Assembly (NCBI RefSeq): GCF_001447995.1
Contig: NZ_LDPE01000001.1
Coordinates: 1,860,001-1,924,000, forward strand
Length of the DNA: 64,000 nt
Origin: Maribacter dokdonensis DSW-8
GTDB taxonomy: Bacteria > Bacteroidota > Bacteroidia > Flavobacteriales > Flavobacteriaceae
Direction: 5' to 3'
The position numbers and the translations under genes are program-made. Shown one piece after another: positions 1 to 10,250 of the stretch (position 1 is the stretch's first letter; each line of letters opens with the position of its first letter). Under the pieces are notes generated by a model, which was given only the letters and a program-made list of their open reading frames with translations, did no database searches and was not told where the DNA came from.

Positions 1-1393
1 CCTCCTCATGAACAATTTGTGCCGCTTTCAACACATCTAAATGATCCGCTTCGGCAAAAACTATTTTCTTCGCATTACTACGTGCCCTACCATGTAACAG
101 CCTAACCACTTTATTATCATTACCGGATCTAAGCATTAATTCCTCTTTATACTTATCCCAATCTGAAATAGGCGCTTTTGCCACACCACTATCCATTGCC
201 GCCTTTGCCACAGCAGGTGGTACCTCATGTATAAGTCGCTGATCAAAAGGTTTTGGTATTATATATTCCCTACCAAATGTTAATCTAGTTTCACCGTATG
301 CAATATTTACCTGTTCCGGCACTGGTTGCTTTGTTAATTCGGCCAAAGCTTTTACCGCAGCCATTTTCATAGCTTCATTAATGGCTGTAGCCCTTACATC
401 TAAAGCTCCACGGAATATAAATGGAAAACCAAGAACATTATTCACTTGGTTAGGATGATCAGATCTTCCCGTTGCCATGATGATATCTTTACGGGTATCT
501 ATAGCCAAATCATATGCTATCTCCGGATCAGGATTCGCCATGGCAAAAACAATAGGATTTGGCGCCATAGACTTCAACATTTCAGGAGATACAATATTAG
601 CTATGGAAAGTCCGATAAAAACATCGGCATCTACCATTGCCTCATCCAGGGTATCTATTTTTCTATCTGTTGCAAATTCTTTCTTCGCTGCCGACAGATT
701 CTCAGCATCTTTTCTAATAACGCCCTTACTATCTAGCATTACAATATTCTCTGCCTTTGCTCCAAAAGCCTTATAAAGCTTTGTACAAGATACTGCCGCT
801 GCGCCGGCACCGCTAATAACTATACGTACCTCTTCTATTTTCTTCTCAGCAATTTCAAGAGCATTCAACAACGCTGCCGCAGAAATAATAGCAGTACCGT
901 GTTGATCATCGTGCATTACAGGAATGTCAAGCTCCTCTTTTAACCTACGTTCTATCTCAAAAGCTTCGGGAGCTTTAATATCTTCAAGATTAATACCGCC
1001 AAAAGTTGGGGCAATCATCTTTACCGTTTCAATAAATTTATCAACATCTTCAGTATCCACCTCAATATCGATACCATCTATATCTGCAAAAATCTTGAAC
1101 AAAAGACCTTTACCTTCCATAACCGGTTTTGAAGCCTCAGGACCAATATTACCTAATCCCAATACCGCAGTACCATTAGAAATAATAGCTACCAAATTCC
1201 CCTTAGAAGTATATTTATAGGCATTATCCTTATTCTTTGCTATTTCTAAACAAGGCTCTGCCACACCTGGCGAGTAAGCCAAAGCAAGATCTCTTTGGGT
1301 ACTATATGGTTTTGTAGGAACTATTTTAATCTTACCTGGTTGAGGTTTAGCATGGTACACCAATGCTTCCCTTCTTTGCTTCTCCTTGCTCAT
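1..1393 (-). CDS. maeB: NADP-dependent malic enzyme, MaeB type (3' end cut by window edge)
   Basis: Oxidative decarboxylation of malate to pyruvate with NAD(P). About 464 residues are readable from the ATG at 1393 (MSKEKQRREALVYH) to the window edge without a stop. The malic N-terminal domain comes first, with PGVAEPCLEIAKNK and GNLVAIISNGTAVLGLGNIG, then MHDDQHGTAI, then the nucleotide-binding ISGAGAAAVSCTKLY. From about residue 430 the reading continues into the start of a phosphotransacetylase-like domain (KIVFAEADHLDVLKAAQIV). The gene is therefore the long two-domain MaeB form, usually about 760 residues, with its C-terminal part outside the window. It is probably transcribed alone: 118 bp separate it from the transporter gene upstream. 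Confidence 0.95.
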   Translation of the reverse strand, partial: MSKEKQRREALVYHAKPQPGKIKIVPTKPYSTQRDLALAYSPGVAEPCLEIAKNKDNAYKYTSKGNLVAIISNGTAVLGLGNIGPEASKPVMEGKGLLFKIFADIDGIDIEVDTEDVDKFIETVKMIAPTFGGINLEDIKAPEAFEIERRLKEELDIPVMHDDQHGTAIISAAALLNALEIAEKKIEEVRIVISGAGAAAVSCTKLYKAFGAKAENIVMLDSKGVIRKDAENLSAAKKEFATDRKIDTLDEAMVDADVFIGLSIANIVSPEMLKSMAPNPIVFAMANPDPEIAYDLAIDTRKDIIMATGRSDHPNQVNNVLGFPFIFRGALDVRATAINEAMKMAAVKALAELTKQPVPEQVNIAYGETRLTFGREYIIPKPFDQRLIHEVPPAVAKAAMDSGVAKAPISDWDKYKEELMLRSGNDNKVVRLLHGRARSNAKKIVFAEADHLDVLKAAQIVHEE

Positions 1394-1511
1394 ACGTTCT
1401 AATTTAAAAGATCAAATTTAAAGGTATTCTTCAAAAAAGAGTGAATAGTAACGGTATTTATGCAAACAAATTAAATAGTTTTCCTTAGGAAAGAAAAAAG
1501 CGGACAATTTT

Positions 1512-2831
1512 CTACAAATCTATAACCGCAGCCTTACTTCTAACATTAAGTCTTAGTGCCAAAATACCCGAAATTGCAAAGAAAGCTCCTGCGAACAACA
1601 TTGCATTAATTGCATTATTTCCAAGTACATATTTATAGATTGGACCAAATGTCAAAGTTTCTATACCCATGGGTATTACGATCATCATATTCAAAATCCC
1701 CATATATACCCCCCTTCTGTCTTGCGGCACCACTTTAGACACCATTGTATACGGTATTCCCATCATTGCCGCCCAGCCAATACCAAATAGGACCATTGGC
1801 ACCAAAACCAATATGGGATCCGTAATAAAAGGTATGGTGAATAATGATAAGGCCGTACCAAACAAGCTCAACGCATATACTTTTTTACCCCCAAATTTTA
1901 AGGTCAAAGGCACTAGCGCCAAAGCTACAACCATGGTAACGACATTATAGGTTAAACTCATTTGTGCAGATTGAGATGCTGCCTCTCCTGTTGAGTATCC
2001 CATGGTCAACTTAAATAATGGGGTAGTATATTGCCAATAAATAAACAATGCATACCATTGAAATAAATAAACCGCTCCAACCCTCCACATAAATTTGGGC
2101 ATTCTCTTAATAGCTTCTGCAATTTCTTTGAAAGGAAACATTATCCGACCCATTAAGGGTTTGGCCCTTGCCGCATTTATCTCCTCCAATTCTAAAGAAG
2201 ACGGAGGAATTTCGGGAGTTTTTAATACCGAATAAAGAATTGTAGTAATTGATAGAATTGCACCAATATAGAACGAGTAATATAACCACGTAGGTATAGT
2301 ACCCGCCACTTCTACAGACTCGCCACCAAACAAATACTGAAACAGTACTATTGACCCGTTTGCCAAAAGAATACCAGCCCCAACGAAAAGGCTTTGCATT
2401 TGGTAGCCTAAACTTAACTGCTTTTCAGGCAGCTTGTCACCCACAAAAGCACGATAAGGCTCCATTGCCATATTGTTACCCACATCTAAAATCCATAAAA
2501 GTCCTACCGCAAACCATAATACCGGACTTGTAGGAAATGCAAAAAGGCACAAACTACCCAAAATTGCCCCAATCAAAAAATAGGGTTTTCTTCTACCCCA
2601 ACGTGCAGACCAAGTTTTATCTGACATGGCTCCAATAATTGGTTGTACGATCAAACCCGTTACAGGCCCAGCGATATTTAAAATTGGCAACATATCTTCT
2701 GGTGCGCCTAGATAAAGAAATATAGGGTTTATTGCTGTTTGCTGTAATCCGAAGCTATATTGAATTCCTAAGAACCCAACATTCATATTGAATATTTGCC
2801 AAAAACTAAGACTTGGTTTAGTTATTTTCAT
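1512..2831 (-). CDS. MFS transporter, SLC45/sucrose-carrier type
   Basis: A 439-residue integral membrane protein with about 12 hydrophobic segments and a polar central loop near residues 205-230. The loop after the second segment reads GAMSDKTWSARWGRRKP, the variant of the MFS signature typical of the sucrose/maltose carriers of the SLC45 and plant SUT group. It is probably a proton-coupled uptake system for an alpha-glucoside. In many Bacteroidota such genes sit beside maltose phosphorylase and GH13 genes, but none is visible here, so the substrate is open. Its neighbours are malic enzyme (downstream) and queG (upstream, 167 bp away), which do not indicate a sugar. Confidence 0.8.
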   Translation of the reverse strand: MKITKPSLSFWQIFNMNVGFLGIQYSFGLQQTAINPIFLYLGAPEDMLPILNIAGPVTGLIVQPIIGAMSDKTWSARWGRRKPYFLIGAILGSLCLFAFPTSPVLWFAVGLLWILDVGNNMAMEPYRAFVGDKLPEKQLSLGYQMQSLFVGAGILLANGSIVLFQYLFGGESVEVAGTIPTWLYYSFYIGAILSITTILYSVLKTPEIPPSSLELEEINAARAKPLMGRIMFPFKEIAEAIKRMPKFMWRVGAVYLFQWYALFIYWQYTTPLFKLTMGYSTGEAASQSAQMSLTYNVVTMVVALALVPLTLKFGGKKVYALSLFGTALSLFTIPFITDPILVLVPMVLFGIGWAAMMGIPYTMVSKVVPQDRRGVYMGILNMMIVIPMGIETLTFGPIYKYVLGNNAINAMLFAGAFFAISGILALRLNVRSKAAVIDL

Positions 2832-2998
2832 TAGGGCTAACGTTTATAATCTACTGGTTCACTTTAACATATTCACATAAAAATCATGCAATAACTCAGA
2901 AAAACATAATTTAAAGTAGCAACCAATATAATATAAATAAACCTGTTGCGCATGATTATCTATTGGAAATGCCTACGAAAACGATTGAGGAAATGAAA

Positions 2999-3925
2999 TT
3001 ATTTTAGAAATTCAATATTTCTAGTAAGTCCGCCGTACTTTGTTCGTTTAACAGCAGATTTTTTGAAGACCTTTTGAAAGACATCCACTGTTATCTCTTG
3101 CCAATCCTTTTTGGTCATGCTTAACAACTCTGGATGAGGATTGAACAAAGGCTCATTGTGTGGTTTAGAAAACCGGTTCCAAGGACAAACATCTTGACAA
3201 ACATCACAACCAAACATCCAATCATCAAAAGACCCCTTCATTTCATTAGGCAACTCATTTTTTAGTTCAATCGTAAAATAAGAAATGCACTTACTGCCGT
3301 CTACCACGTATGGTTCAACTATAGCTTGTGTAGGGCAAGCATCTAAACACGCAGTACAGGTACCACAATGATCGGTAACAGCATGGTCATATTCTAAATC
3401 AATATCTACGATCAATTCGGCAATAAAGTAAAAGGAACCAACCTGCTGCGTCAAAAGATTACTATTCTTACCAACCCAGCCCAAACCACTTTTTGCTGCC
3501 CAGGCCTTATCGAGCACTGGAGCAGAATCTACAAAAGCACGGCCATGGACCTCGCCTATTTCTTCCGTTATGAATTCTTGTAATTGCCTAAGTTTGCCTT
3601 TTATGATGTGATGATAATCTTGACCATAGGCATATTTTGAAATTTTGTAAGAATCTTCTCGTTGGGTTTTTTCAGGAAAATAATTTAAAAGCAAGGATAT
3701 GACAGACTTAGACCCTTCCACCAATTTTCGAGGATCTAATCTTTTATCGAAATGATTTGCCATATAGCTCATTTCGCCATGCATATTGTTGTTGAGCCAT
3801 TTTTCCAATCTTGGCGCTTCTTCCTCTAAGAAATCCGCTTTAGATATACCACATGATAAAAAACCGAGGCGTTTGGCTTCGGTTTTAATACTATTGGTCC
3901 ATTTAGATTTGATATCTATACTCAA
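2999..3925 (-). CDS. queG: Epoxyqueuosine reductase QueG
   Basis: Catalyses the last step of queuosine synthesis, reduction of epoxyqueuosine in tRNA, with cobalamin and two [4Fe-4S] clusters. The two cluster motifs are visible as [12 protein letters not shown] and [11 protein letters not shown], and the conserved block [21 protein letters not shown] lies before them. At 308 residues it is shorter than the E. coli enzyme (about 380) because it lacks the C-terminal HEAT-like extension, as in many Bacteroidota. Its start overlaps the stop of ruvB by four bases, so the two genes are translationally coupled. Cytoplasmic. Confidence 0.95.
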   Translation of the reverse strand: MSIDIKSKWTNSIKTEAKRLGFLSCGISKADFLEEEAPRLEKWLNNNMHGEMSYMANHFDKRLDPRKLVEGSKSVISLLLNYFPEKTQREDSYKISKYAYGQDYHHIIKGKLRQLQEFITEEIGEVHGRAFVDSAPVLDKAWAAKSGLGWVGKNSNLLTQQVGSFYFIAELIVDIDLEYDHAVTDHCGTCTACLDACPTQAIVEPYVVDGSKCISYFTIELKNELPNEMKGSFDDWMFGCDVCQDVCPWNRFSKPHNEPLFNPHPELLSMTKKDWQEITVDVFQKVFKKSAVKRTKYGGLTRNIEFLK

Positions 3926-4944
3926 AATAATCCTGGTTGAATTCCACCTTTGATTCTTCCTAAATGTTTATAAGCCATTTCTGTAACTTCACGACCTCTA
4001 GGTGTTCTCATAATAAACCCTTGCTGAATTAAAAAGGGTTCATATACTTCTTCAATAGTTTCGGCACTTTCAGACACAGCGGTCGCCAAAGTTGTTATCC
4101 CAACAGGACCACCTTTAAACTTATCTATAATGGTCGTAAGAATTTTGTTGTCCATTTCATCTAACCCATGGGCATCTACGTTCAAAGCTTTTAAACTGAA
4201 TTTAGAAATTTCCATATCAATAGCACCATTGCCTTTAATTTCCGCAAAATCTCGTACCCTACGCAAAAGGGCATTACATATTCTAGGAGTACCCCTACTT
4301 CTACCGGCAATTTCTATAGCAGCATCTTGAGAAATAGGAACCCGTAAAATTTCCGCACTTCGTTCTAATATAGTGGACAACAGTTCTGTAGAATAATACT
4401 GTAACCTACTTTGAATGCCAAACCTAGCTCGCATAGGCGCTGTTAGCAAACCTGAGCGCGTTGTAGCACCAATTAAGGTAAACGGATTCAAATTTATTTG
4501 AACAGACCTGGCATTTGGGCCTGTTTCTATCATGATATCTATTTTGTAATCTTCCATTGCGGAATACAAGTATTCTTCTACTATGGGGCTCAGTCTATGT
4601 ATTTCATCAATGAACAATACATCTCTTTCCTCTAAATTGGTCAACAACCCTGCTAGATCTCCAGGCTTGTCCAATACAGGACCAGAGGTAATCTTGATCC
4701 CAACACCAAGTTCATTTGCCAAAATATTGGCCAAAGTCGTTTTACCTAATCCCGGAGGACCGTGAAACAAGGTGTGATCCAATGCTTCACCTCTTCTATT
4801 GGCAGCTTCAACAAACACCTTAAGATTTTCAAGCACTTGTTCTTGACCAGTAAAATCATCAAAATTTACAGGTCTCAATGCTCTTTCAATATCAAGCTCC
4901 TCATTAGAGAAACCTTCCGCAGATGGGTCTAAATACTCGTTCAT
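3922..4944 (-). CDS. ruvB: Holliday junction branch migration ATPase RuvB
   Basis: The AAA+ motor that drives branch migration of Holliday junctions with RuvA. The 340-residue length is normal. Walker A is [11 protein letters not shown], Walker B is LFIDEIHR, sensor 1 is GATTRSG, and the C-terminal winged-helix DNA-binding domain ends in [15 protein letters not shown]. ruvA is not adjacent, which is common outside proteobacteria. It is first in a two-gene unit with queG. A TATCTTTG promoter element lies only 8 bp upstream of the ATG, so the 5' leader should be very short. Confidence 0.97.
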   Translation of the reverse strand: MNEYLDPSAEGFSNEELDIERALRPVNFDDFTGQEQVLENLKVFVEAANRRGEALDHTLFHGPPGLGKTTLANILANELGVGIKITSGPVLDKPGDLAGLLTNLEERDVLFIDEIHRLSPIVEEYLYSAMEDYKIDIMIETGPNARSVQINLNPFTLIGATTRSGLLTAPMRARFGIQSRLQYYSTELLSTILERSAEILRVPISQDAAIEIAGRSRGTPRICNALLRRVRDFAEIKGNGAIDMEISKFSLKALNVDAHGLDEMDNKILTTIIDKFKGGPVGITTLATAVSESAETIEEVYEPFLIQQGFIMRTPRGREVTEMAYKHLGRIKGGIQPGLF

Positions 4945-4951
4945 ACACTAA

Positions 4952-4959
4952 CAAAGATA
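4952..4959 (-). promoter_or_regulatory. Candidate -7 element for ruvB-queG
   Basis: On the minus strand this reads TATCTTTG, a full match to the Bacteroidota -7 consensus TAnnTTTG. A TTTG lies 24 bp upstream (4984-4987), slightly farther than the usual 19-23. The start of ruvB is 8 bp downstream. Confidence 0.4.
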
Positions 4960-5140
4960 GACAAACACGCGGTAACTTTGAGCCAAATCATTTTCCTAAA
5001 TAGGATTTTAACCAAACTAAAAATAACTTAAAAGCAGCCCCATCAAAATGAAGACATATTATCTGTTATATTTAAAATAGAACATAGGTATTGTCTATTC
5101 AGATGAATTCAATATCAAGTAAAAATTGTAATTTCATTGT

Positions 5141-7405
5141 ATGACAACAGAAATTTATACCGCATCGGTTTTACAGTACATACCTGTATTTTATATTATT
5201 TGGTCAGATGATCTTTTATCTGCATCGGAAATTAACGTGGCAGAAAATGCCATTTCAGAAGATAGTTCACTAACACTTGCCGACAAGAAACTATTAAAAT
5301 CTTGGTTAGATGTTAATAATCCTCCCAAGGATAGTGTTCTTAAATCTTGGAAACAATTAATAGCCAATAGCGGTGTTAAATTGGTGGAGCACAACACTTA
5401 TCCTTTAACCGCATTCAGCGAGAAAGTGGCTACACACTATCAAGGGGAAATACCATTTAATGAATGCATAAAAAATATTGAGGTCAATTTGGGTATACAA
5501 CCCAATCACTACAACCATCTTTTTGATGTTCAAATTGACCTAGATTCAAAATCGGCACAATTTTCAGCAAAGCATATAGACTCCATTTTAAAAGGTGAAC
5601 ATGCCCAAACGATAGACCAATTTAGGTCTACATTAAATGACCCTATTTTTTCTTGGCAGATACGACGAAACAAAGAAGATTTTAGACAGCACGTTCTAGA
5701 ACAAGTGAAATTTCTAGCACAAAAAGGTTATGGCGCTATGGCATATTCTGAAGACTATGGCGGAACCGATAATATGGAAGGTTACGCTCATATTTTTGAA
5801 AATATGATTTGGGCAGACGGAAGTTTAGCCATAAAATTTGGTGTTCAATTCGGTCTATTTGGGGGTAGCATACAAAAACTGGGCACAAAAAAACACCACA
5901 ACACGTATCTAGCAAATACCGGCAAAGCATCATTGTTAGGATGTTTTGCAATGACGGAAACCGGTCATGGATCCAATGTACGCGGTATTAAAACAACAGC
6001 AACTTACAACAAGGAAAAAGATACCATTGTAATACACACACCGGGTAAAAATGACAATAAAGAGTATATAGGCAATGCCCTACACTCACAAATGGCATCT
6101 GTTTTTGCCCAATTGATCGTTAACGGAAAAAATGAAGGAGTACACGCCATATTGGTACCATTACGAAATAAAGCCCATGAGCTTTTACCAGGCATTACCG
6201 TAGAAGACAATGGTTATAAATTAGGGCTAAATGGTGTAGATAACGGCAAAATATGGTTTGATCAAGTAGAAGTGCCAAAAGAAAATTTGCTAAATAAGTA
6301 TGGTACTATTCTAGCGAGCGGTGAATATTACTCAGAGATAAAAAATCCGAATAAACGGTTCTTTACCATGCTGGGAACGTTGGTTGGCGGTAGAATTTGC
6401 GTTGCAAGAGCCGGACTTGGCGGAGCTAAATTTGCTTTGACCGTCGCCATAAAACATGCGTTAAAAAGAAGACAGTTCAATGATAGTGTAAAAATACAGG
6501 AAGACCTTTTAATGGATTATCCCTCGCATCAATTACGTTTAACCCCATTAGTTGCCAGTGCCTACGTTTACCATTTTACCTTAGATAAAATGATGTCGTT
6601 ATATTGTGACGAGTCTCAACCGGACAAAAGAAAAATTGAGACGCAAGTTGCTGGTTTGAAATCTATTATAACCTGGTATGCCAATGACACTATACAAGAA
6701 TGCCGAGAGGCTTGCGGTGGCAAAGGCTACCTTATAGAAAATCGTATTGCAGACTTGAAAGGCGATGTGGATATTTTCACCACTTTTGAAGGCGACAACA
6801 ATGTGCTATTACAGCTGGCCGCAAAAGGGGTTTTATCAGATTTTAAAGCCGAATTCAACAGCGCAGGATTTTCTACCGTTTTGAAACTTTTAAGCTCACA
6901 ATTAAGTGATAAACTATCGACCATAAATCCAATGTACTCCAATAAAACCGACAAGGATCATTTATACAATCCTAAATTTCATGTACATGCACTTGAATAT
7001 AGAACAAGAAGATTAACCTATACGCTTGCTATGCGCATTAGAGGATATATTAAAAAAGGAATACCCTCTTATCAAGCGTTCTTAAAGGTGCAGACACATT
7101 TAATGACACTTGGTAAGGCTTACAGCGCAGAATTGGCCTATAAATCATTCTTAGAGCACACCAACACCATTACGGATCCTGACTATAAAACACTATTTGA
7201 AAAAATCGGGACATTGCATGCTTTATATGAAATTAGAAAAGATGCATCATGGTATCTAGAACAAGGCTACCTGGGAGGAACAAAATCCAAAGCCATACGC
7301 CAAAGAGTAGAACGACTATGTACCGAACTTAGACCTCATTTAAACACCTTAATAGACGGTTTTGGCATACCAGACCACCTTATGACCGCACCTATTGCCA
7401 ATTAG
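5141..7405 (+). CDS. Acyl-CoA dehydrogenase/oxidase family protein
   Basis: A 754-residue flavoprotein of fatty-acid beta-oxidation, closer in layout to acyl-CoA oxidases than to short acyl-CoA dehydrogenases. The flavin/substrate motif is CFAMTETGHGSNVRG, followed by RRQF and the C-terminal oxidase-like signature ACGGKGYLIENR and DIFTTFEGDNNVLL; the glutamate at residue 550 is the expected catalytic base. A helical C-terminal domain of about 170 residues follows. It could pass electrons to oxygen or to an electron transfer flavoprotein, and the sequence does not decide which. The stop overlaps the stop of the convergent DUF2807 gene by four bases. Confidence 0.85.
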   Translation: MTTEIYTASVLQYIPVFYIIWSDDLLSASEINVAENAISEDSSLTLADKKLLKSWLDVNNPPKDSVLKSWKQLIANSGVKLVEHNTYPLTAFSEKVATHYQGEIPFNECIKNIEVNLGIQPNHYNHLFDVQIDLDSKSAQFSAKHIDSILKGEHAQTIDQFRSTLNDPIFSWQIRRNKEDFRQHVLEQVKFLAQKGYGAMAYSEDYGGTDNMEGYAHIFENMIWADGSLAIKFGVQFGLFGGSIQKLGTKKHHNTYLANTGKASLLGCFAMTETGHGSNVRGIKTTATYNKEKDTIVIHTPGKNDNKEYIGNALHSQMASVFAQLIVNGKNEGVHAILVPLRNKAHELLPGITVEDNGYKLGLNGVDNGKIWFDQVEVPKENLLNKYGTILASGEYYSEIKNPNKRFFTMLGTLVGGRICVARAGLGGAKFALTVAIKHALKRRQFNDSVKIQEDLLMDYPSHQLRLTPLVASAYVYHFTLDKMMSLYCDESQPDKRKIETQVAGLKSIITWYANDTIQECREACGGKGYLIENRIADLKGDVDIFTTFEGDNNVLLQLAAKGVLSDFKAEFNSAGFSTVLKLLSSQLSDKLSTINPMYSNKTDKDHLYNPKFHVHALEYRTRRLTYTLAMRIRGYIKKGIPSYQAFLKVQTHLMTLGKAYSAELAYKSFLEHTNTITDPDYKTLFEKIGTLHALYEIRKDASWYLEQGYLGGTKSKAIRQRVERLCTELRPHLNTLIDGFGIPDHLMTAPIAN

Positions 7406-8229
7406 TTCTTCTCCTTTTCCAATCTAGAAGTATCTAAAAAATCTAAAATGGTAATCTCTGCATCACCGTATAACTTAGTTCTAGTAGCACCTTTAGAACT
7501 AAGTTGTATGGTATTTAAGGCACGCACTTCAACATCAGGTGAATCTTCGGCAATTACCAACACATCATTTGATTGTAAGTTAGAAGCTTTAAGGGCACTA
7601 TTTCCATATAATTTCGCCATTAAAAAATCTGAAGTTCCCTCAACTTTAGCAGAGGCATTTTTATACATATAAATATTATTGCTTTCACCGGTGGTATATA
7701 ACTTAACATCTATTCTATCCTTTAAAACGATATTTAAAGAATCACTTGCCAAATTAAAATCGCCAGAACTAATTTCCTCCATACTGACATCAATAATATC
7801 AGCAGTGGCGTTTAATTCCAATCTTGAAGTGCCAAAAGTCTGCACCCTGAGTTTATCCGTAGAGATAACATCCTTCATACTAATTTTACCGTTCAACATT
7901 TTAATACTGTTCAACTCTTGAAAAAAGATGGTAATCTCCAGTTTTCTCTTAGAGGTAATATTATAGAATGAGGAGATTTTCAACACCCCGTTATCGACCT
8001 TAAACTTTAGTACATCTACCAGATTGTCATCAAGCTCTAGGGCATAACCTTCATGTGATGCCTTTTGAATAACAATATCCAAATCATCTGCCAACTCTAT
8101 TCCATAAAACGGTTCTAGGTCTTCTCTTACCTCAATAACATTCTTATTACCTTTAATTTTAGGCTTACGTTGTGAATAGCTTGTAACCCCAACTATTAAT
8201 GCTACAAACAGAATGGCGAACTTTTTCAT
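7402..8229 (-). CDS. Secreted DUF2807 (GIN domain) protein
   Basis: A 275-residue protein with a clear signal peptide (MKKFAILFVALIVGVTSYS). The mature part is a run of short beta-strand repeats in which D, N, K and S alternate with hydrophobic residues, the appearance of the DUF2807 / GIN family of head-domain adhesin-like proteins common in Bacteroidota. The fold is probably a right-handed parallel beta-helix at the cell surface or in the periplasm, but its partner and role are unknown. It is monocistronic and convergent with the acyl-CoA oxidase-like gene. Confidence 0.75.
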   Translation of the reverse strand: MKKFAILFVALIVGVTSYSQRKPKIKGNKNVIEVREDLEPFYGIELADDLDIVIQKASHEGYALELDDNLVDVLKFKVDNGVLKISSFYNITSKRKLEITIFFQELNSIKMLNGKISMKDVISTDKLRVQTFGTSRLELNATADIIDVSMEEISSGDFNLASDSLNIVLKDRIDVKLYTTGESNNIYMYKNASAKVEGTSDFLMAKLYGNSALKASNLQSNDVLVIAEDSPDVEVRALNTIQLSSKGATRTKLYGDAEITILDFLDTSRLEKEKN

Positions 8230-8300
8230 ATAACTGTATTTTTAAATGAAGGTATTTAAATTTATGCAATAATAGAACAACTTAATAATATCCCAATAGT

Positions 8301-8338
8301 AATATAAAAAAAAGCCCAACTAAGTATAGTTGGGCTTT
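8301..8338 (-). terminator. Terminator of the act-cox operon
   Basis: A perfect 12-bp stem (AAAGCCCAACTA at 8311-8322 pairing with 8327-8338) closes a 4-nt loop and is followed on the minus strand by a run of six T. It lies 20 bp after the coxA stop. Confidence 0.9.
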
Positions 8339-8358
8339 TATATAGAATAAGATTTTTT

Positions 8359-10188
8359 CTAGTGATTCAATTCCTCTTCATTTTCTTGCAAAGGAATATG
8401 TTGTGGTACATAATCCTGACCAGCGATGATATACTCACCGTTCTCATAGACCTTACTATAATCATAAGCCCATCTATGTACCTCAGGTATTGGTCCATCC
8501 CAGTTACCATGAACATGCTTTTGATCTGTTGTCCATTCCAATGTGTTGGATTTCCATGGATTTTTAGGACCTACTTTACCATAGAATATGCTATAGATAA
8601 AGTTAGCAACGAATACCAATTGAGCTGCAGCTGCAATAATAGCAAAAACAGTCATCAATACTTGAATATTAGTTAACTCATCGAACATAGGAAAAGCAGT
8701 GTTTTCATAGTACCTTCTTGGAACACCAGCCATACCGACAAAATGCATTGGGAAGAAAACACCATAAGCACAAACAGCAGTTACCCAAAAATGAACATAA
8801 CCAAGATTCTTATTCATTAATTTTCCTTCAAACATTTTAGGGAACCAGTGATAAACTCCGGCAAAAAGACCATAAAGTGCAGATATACCCATTACCAAGT
8901 GGAAGTGAGCTACAACGAAATACGTATCATGAACGTTAATATCCAAAGTACTATCTCCTAATACTATACCCGTTAAACCACCCGTAATAAAGGTAGATAC
9001 CAAACCAATTGAAAACAACATAGCCGGATTTAACTGAAGGTTACCCTTCCATAAAGTAGTAATATAGTTAAACGCTTTTACCGCTGATGGTATAGCAATT
9101 AATAAGGTTGTAAACGTAAATACAGATCCAAGGAACGGATTCATACCAGATATGAACATGTGGTGACCCCAAACAATGGTAGACAAGAAAGCAATTGCCA
9201 TAATTGAAGCAATCATAGCTCTATAACCAAAAATTGGTTTACGAGCATTAGTTGACATTACTTCTGAGGTTATCCCCAATGCCGGCAATAATACAATGTA
9301 CACCTCTGGGTGACCCAAGAACCAAAATAAGTGCTCAAATAAAACTGGAGAACCTCCTTGGTAGTGTAACACCTCACCTTGAATAAATATATCTGACAAG
9401 AAGAACGAAGTACCAAAACTTCTATCCATGATCAAAAGTAATGCTGCTGACAATAGAACAGGGAAGGAAATCACACCAATAATGGCTGTGATAAAGAATG
9501 CCCAGATAGTCAAAGGTAATCTTGTCATTGACATACCTTTTGTTCTAAGATTAATTACGGTTACAATATAGTTCAATGAACCAATAAGGGAAGACGCAAT
9601 AAATATTGCCATAGACACCAACCACAATGTCATACCCATACCAGAACCTGGTTGCGCCATTGGCAGTGCACTTAATGGAGGATAAATTGTCCAACCAGCT
9701 GCGGCAGGTCCTGCTTCTACAAACAATGAAATAATCATTATAATACTAGATACAAAGAACATCCAAAAAGAAACCATGTTAAGGAATCCTGATGCCATAT
9801 CTCGTGCACCAATTTGTAATGGAATTAAAAGATTACTGAATGTACCACTTAAACCTTGCGTAAGTACAAAGAACACCATGATTGTACCGTGCATTGTAAC
9901 CAATGCAAGGTAAACATCAGCATCCATAACTCCGCCTGGAGCCCATTTACCCAATAATGCCTCAAATACCGGAAAAGATTCTCCTGGCCAAGCCAATTGC
10001 ATTCTAAACAATAAAGACATTGCAATACCAATGAAACCCATTACCAATACACCCATGATAAAATATTGCTTAGCAATCATTTTATGGTCTTGGCTAAAGA
10101 TGTACTTTGTTACAAAAGTTTCTTTATGATGATGTCCATGATCGTCGTGTCCGTGATCATCTACATGTGCATGTGCTGTTGCTGACAT
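8359..10188 (-). CDS. coxA: Cytochrome c oxidase subunit I (aa3 type)
   Basis: The catalytic subunit of the haem-copper oxygen reductase, with haem a, haem a3 and CuB in about 12 membrane helices. Visible motifs are GHPEVYIVLLP (CuB histidine, its cross-linked tyrosine and the channel glutamate), WGHHMFISGMNP (the two other CuB histidines), the K-channel lysine in IPSAVKAFNYI, and HDTYFVVAHFHLVMG (haem ligands). The N-terminus is unusually histidine-rich: 8 of residues 6-21 are His. It is the last gene of the operon, 62 bp after coxB. Subunits III and IV are not in the window. Confidence 0.97.
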   Translation of the reverse strand: MSATAHAHVDDHGHDDHGHHHKETFVTKYIFSQDHKMIAKQYFIMGVLVMGFIGIAMSLLFRMQLAWPGESFPVFEALLGKWAPGGVMDADVYLALVTMHGTIMVFFVLTQGLSGTFSNLLIPLQIGARDMASGFLNMVSFWMFFVSSIIMIISLFVEAGPAAAGWTIYPPLSALPMAQPGSGMGMTLWLVSMAIFIASSLIGSLNYIVTVINLRTKGMSMTRLPLTIWAFFITAIIGVISFPVLLSAALLLIMDRSFGTSFFLSDIFIQGEVLHYQGGSPVLFEHLFWFLGHPEVYIVLLPALGITSEVMSTNARKPIFGYRAMIASIMAIAFLSTIVWGHHMFISGMNPFLGSVFTFTTLLIAIPSAVKAFNYITTLWKGNLQLNPAMLFSIGLVSTFITGGLTGIVLGDSTLDINVHDTYFVVAHFHLVMGISALYGLFAGVYHWFPKMFEGKLMNKNLGYVHFWVTAVCAYGVFFPMHFVGMAGVPRRYYENTAFPMFDELTNIQVLMTVFAIIAAAAQLVFVANFIYSIFYGKVGPKNPWKSNTLEWTTDQKHVHGNWDGPIPEVHRWAYDYSKVYENGEYIIAGQDYVPQHIPLQENEEELNH

Positions 10189-10250
10189 AATCGTAATCTT
10201 ATTTTTTATTAATTTTCTTTAAATAGCTAAAATGACTTAAGAATAAAAGA

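Noticed and set aside
446..1220. Open frames on the plus strand at 446-736, 477-776 and 924-1220
   Set aside because: They are antisense to the malic enzyme gene, which is well conserved on the minus strand and only lacks a stop because the window ends.
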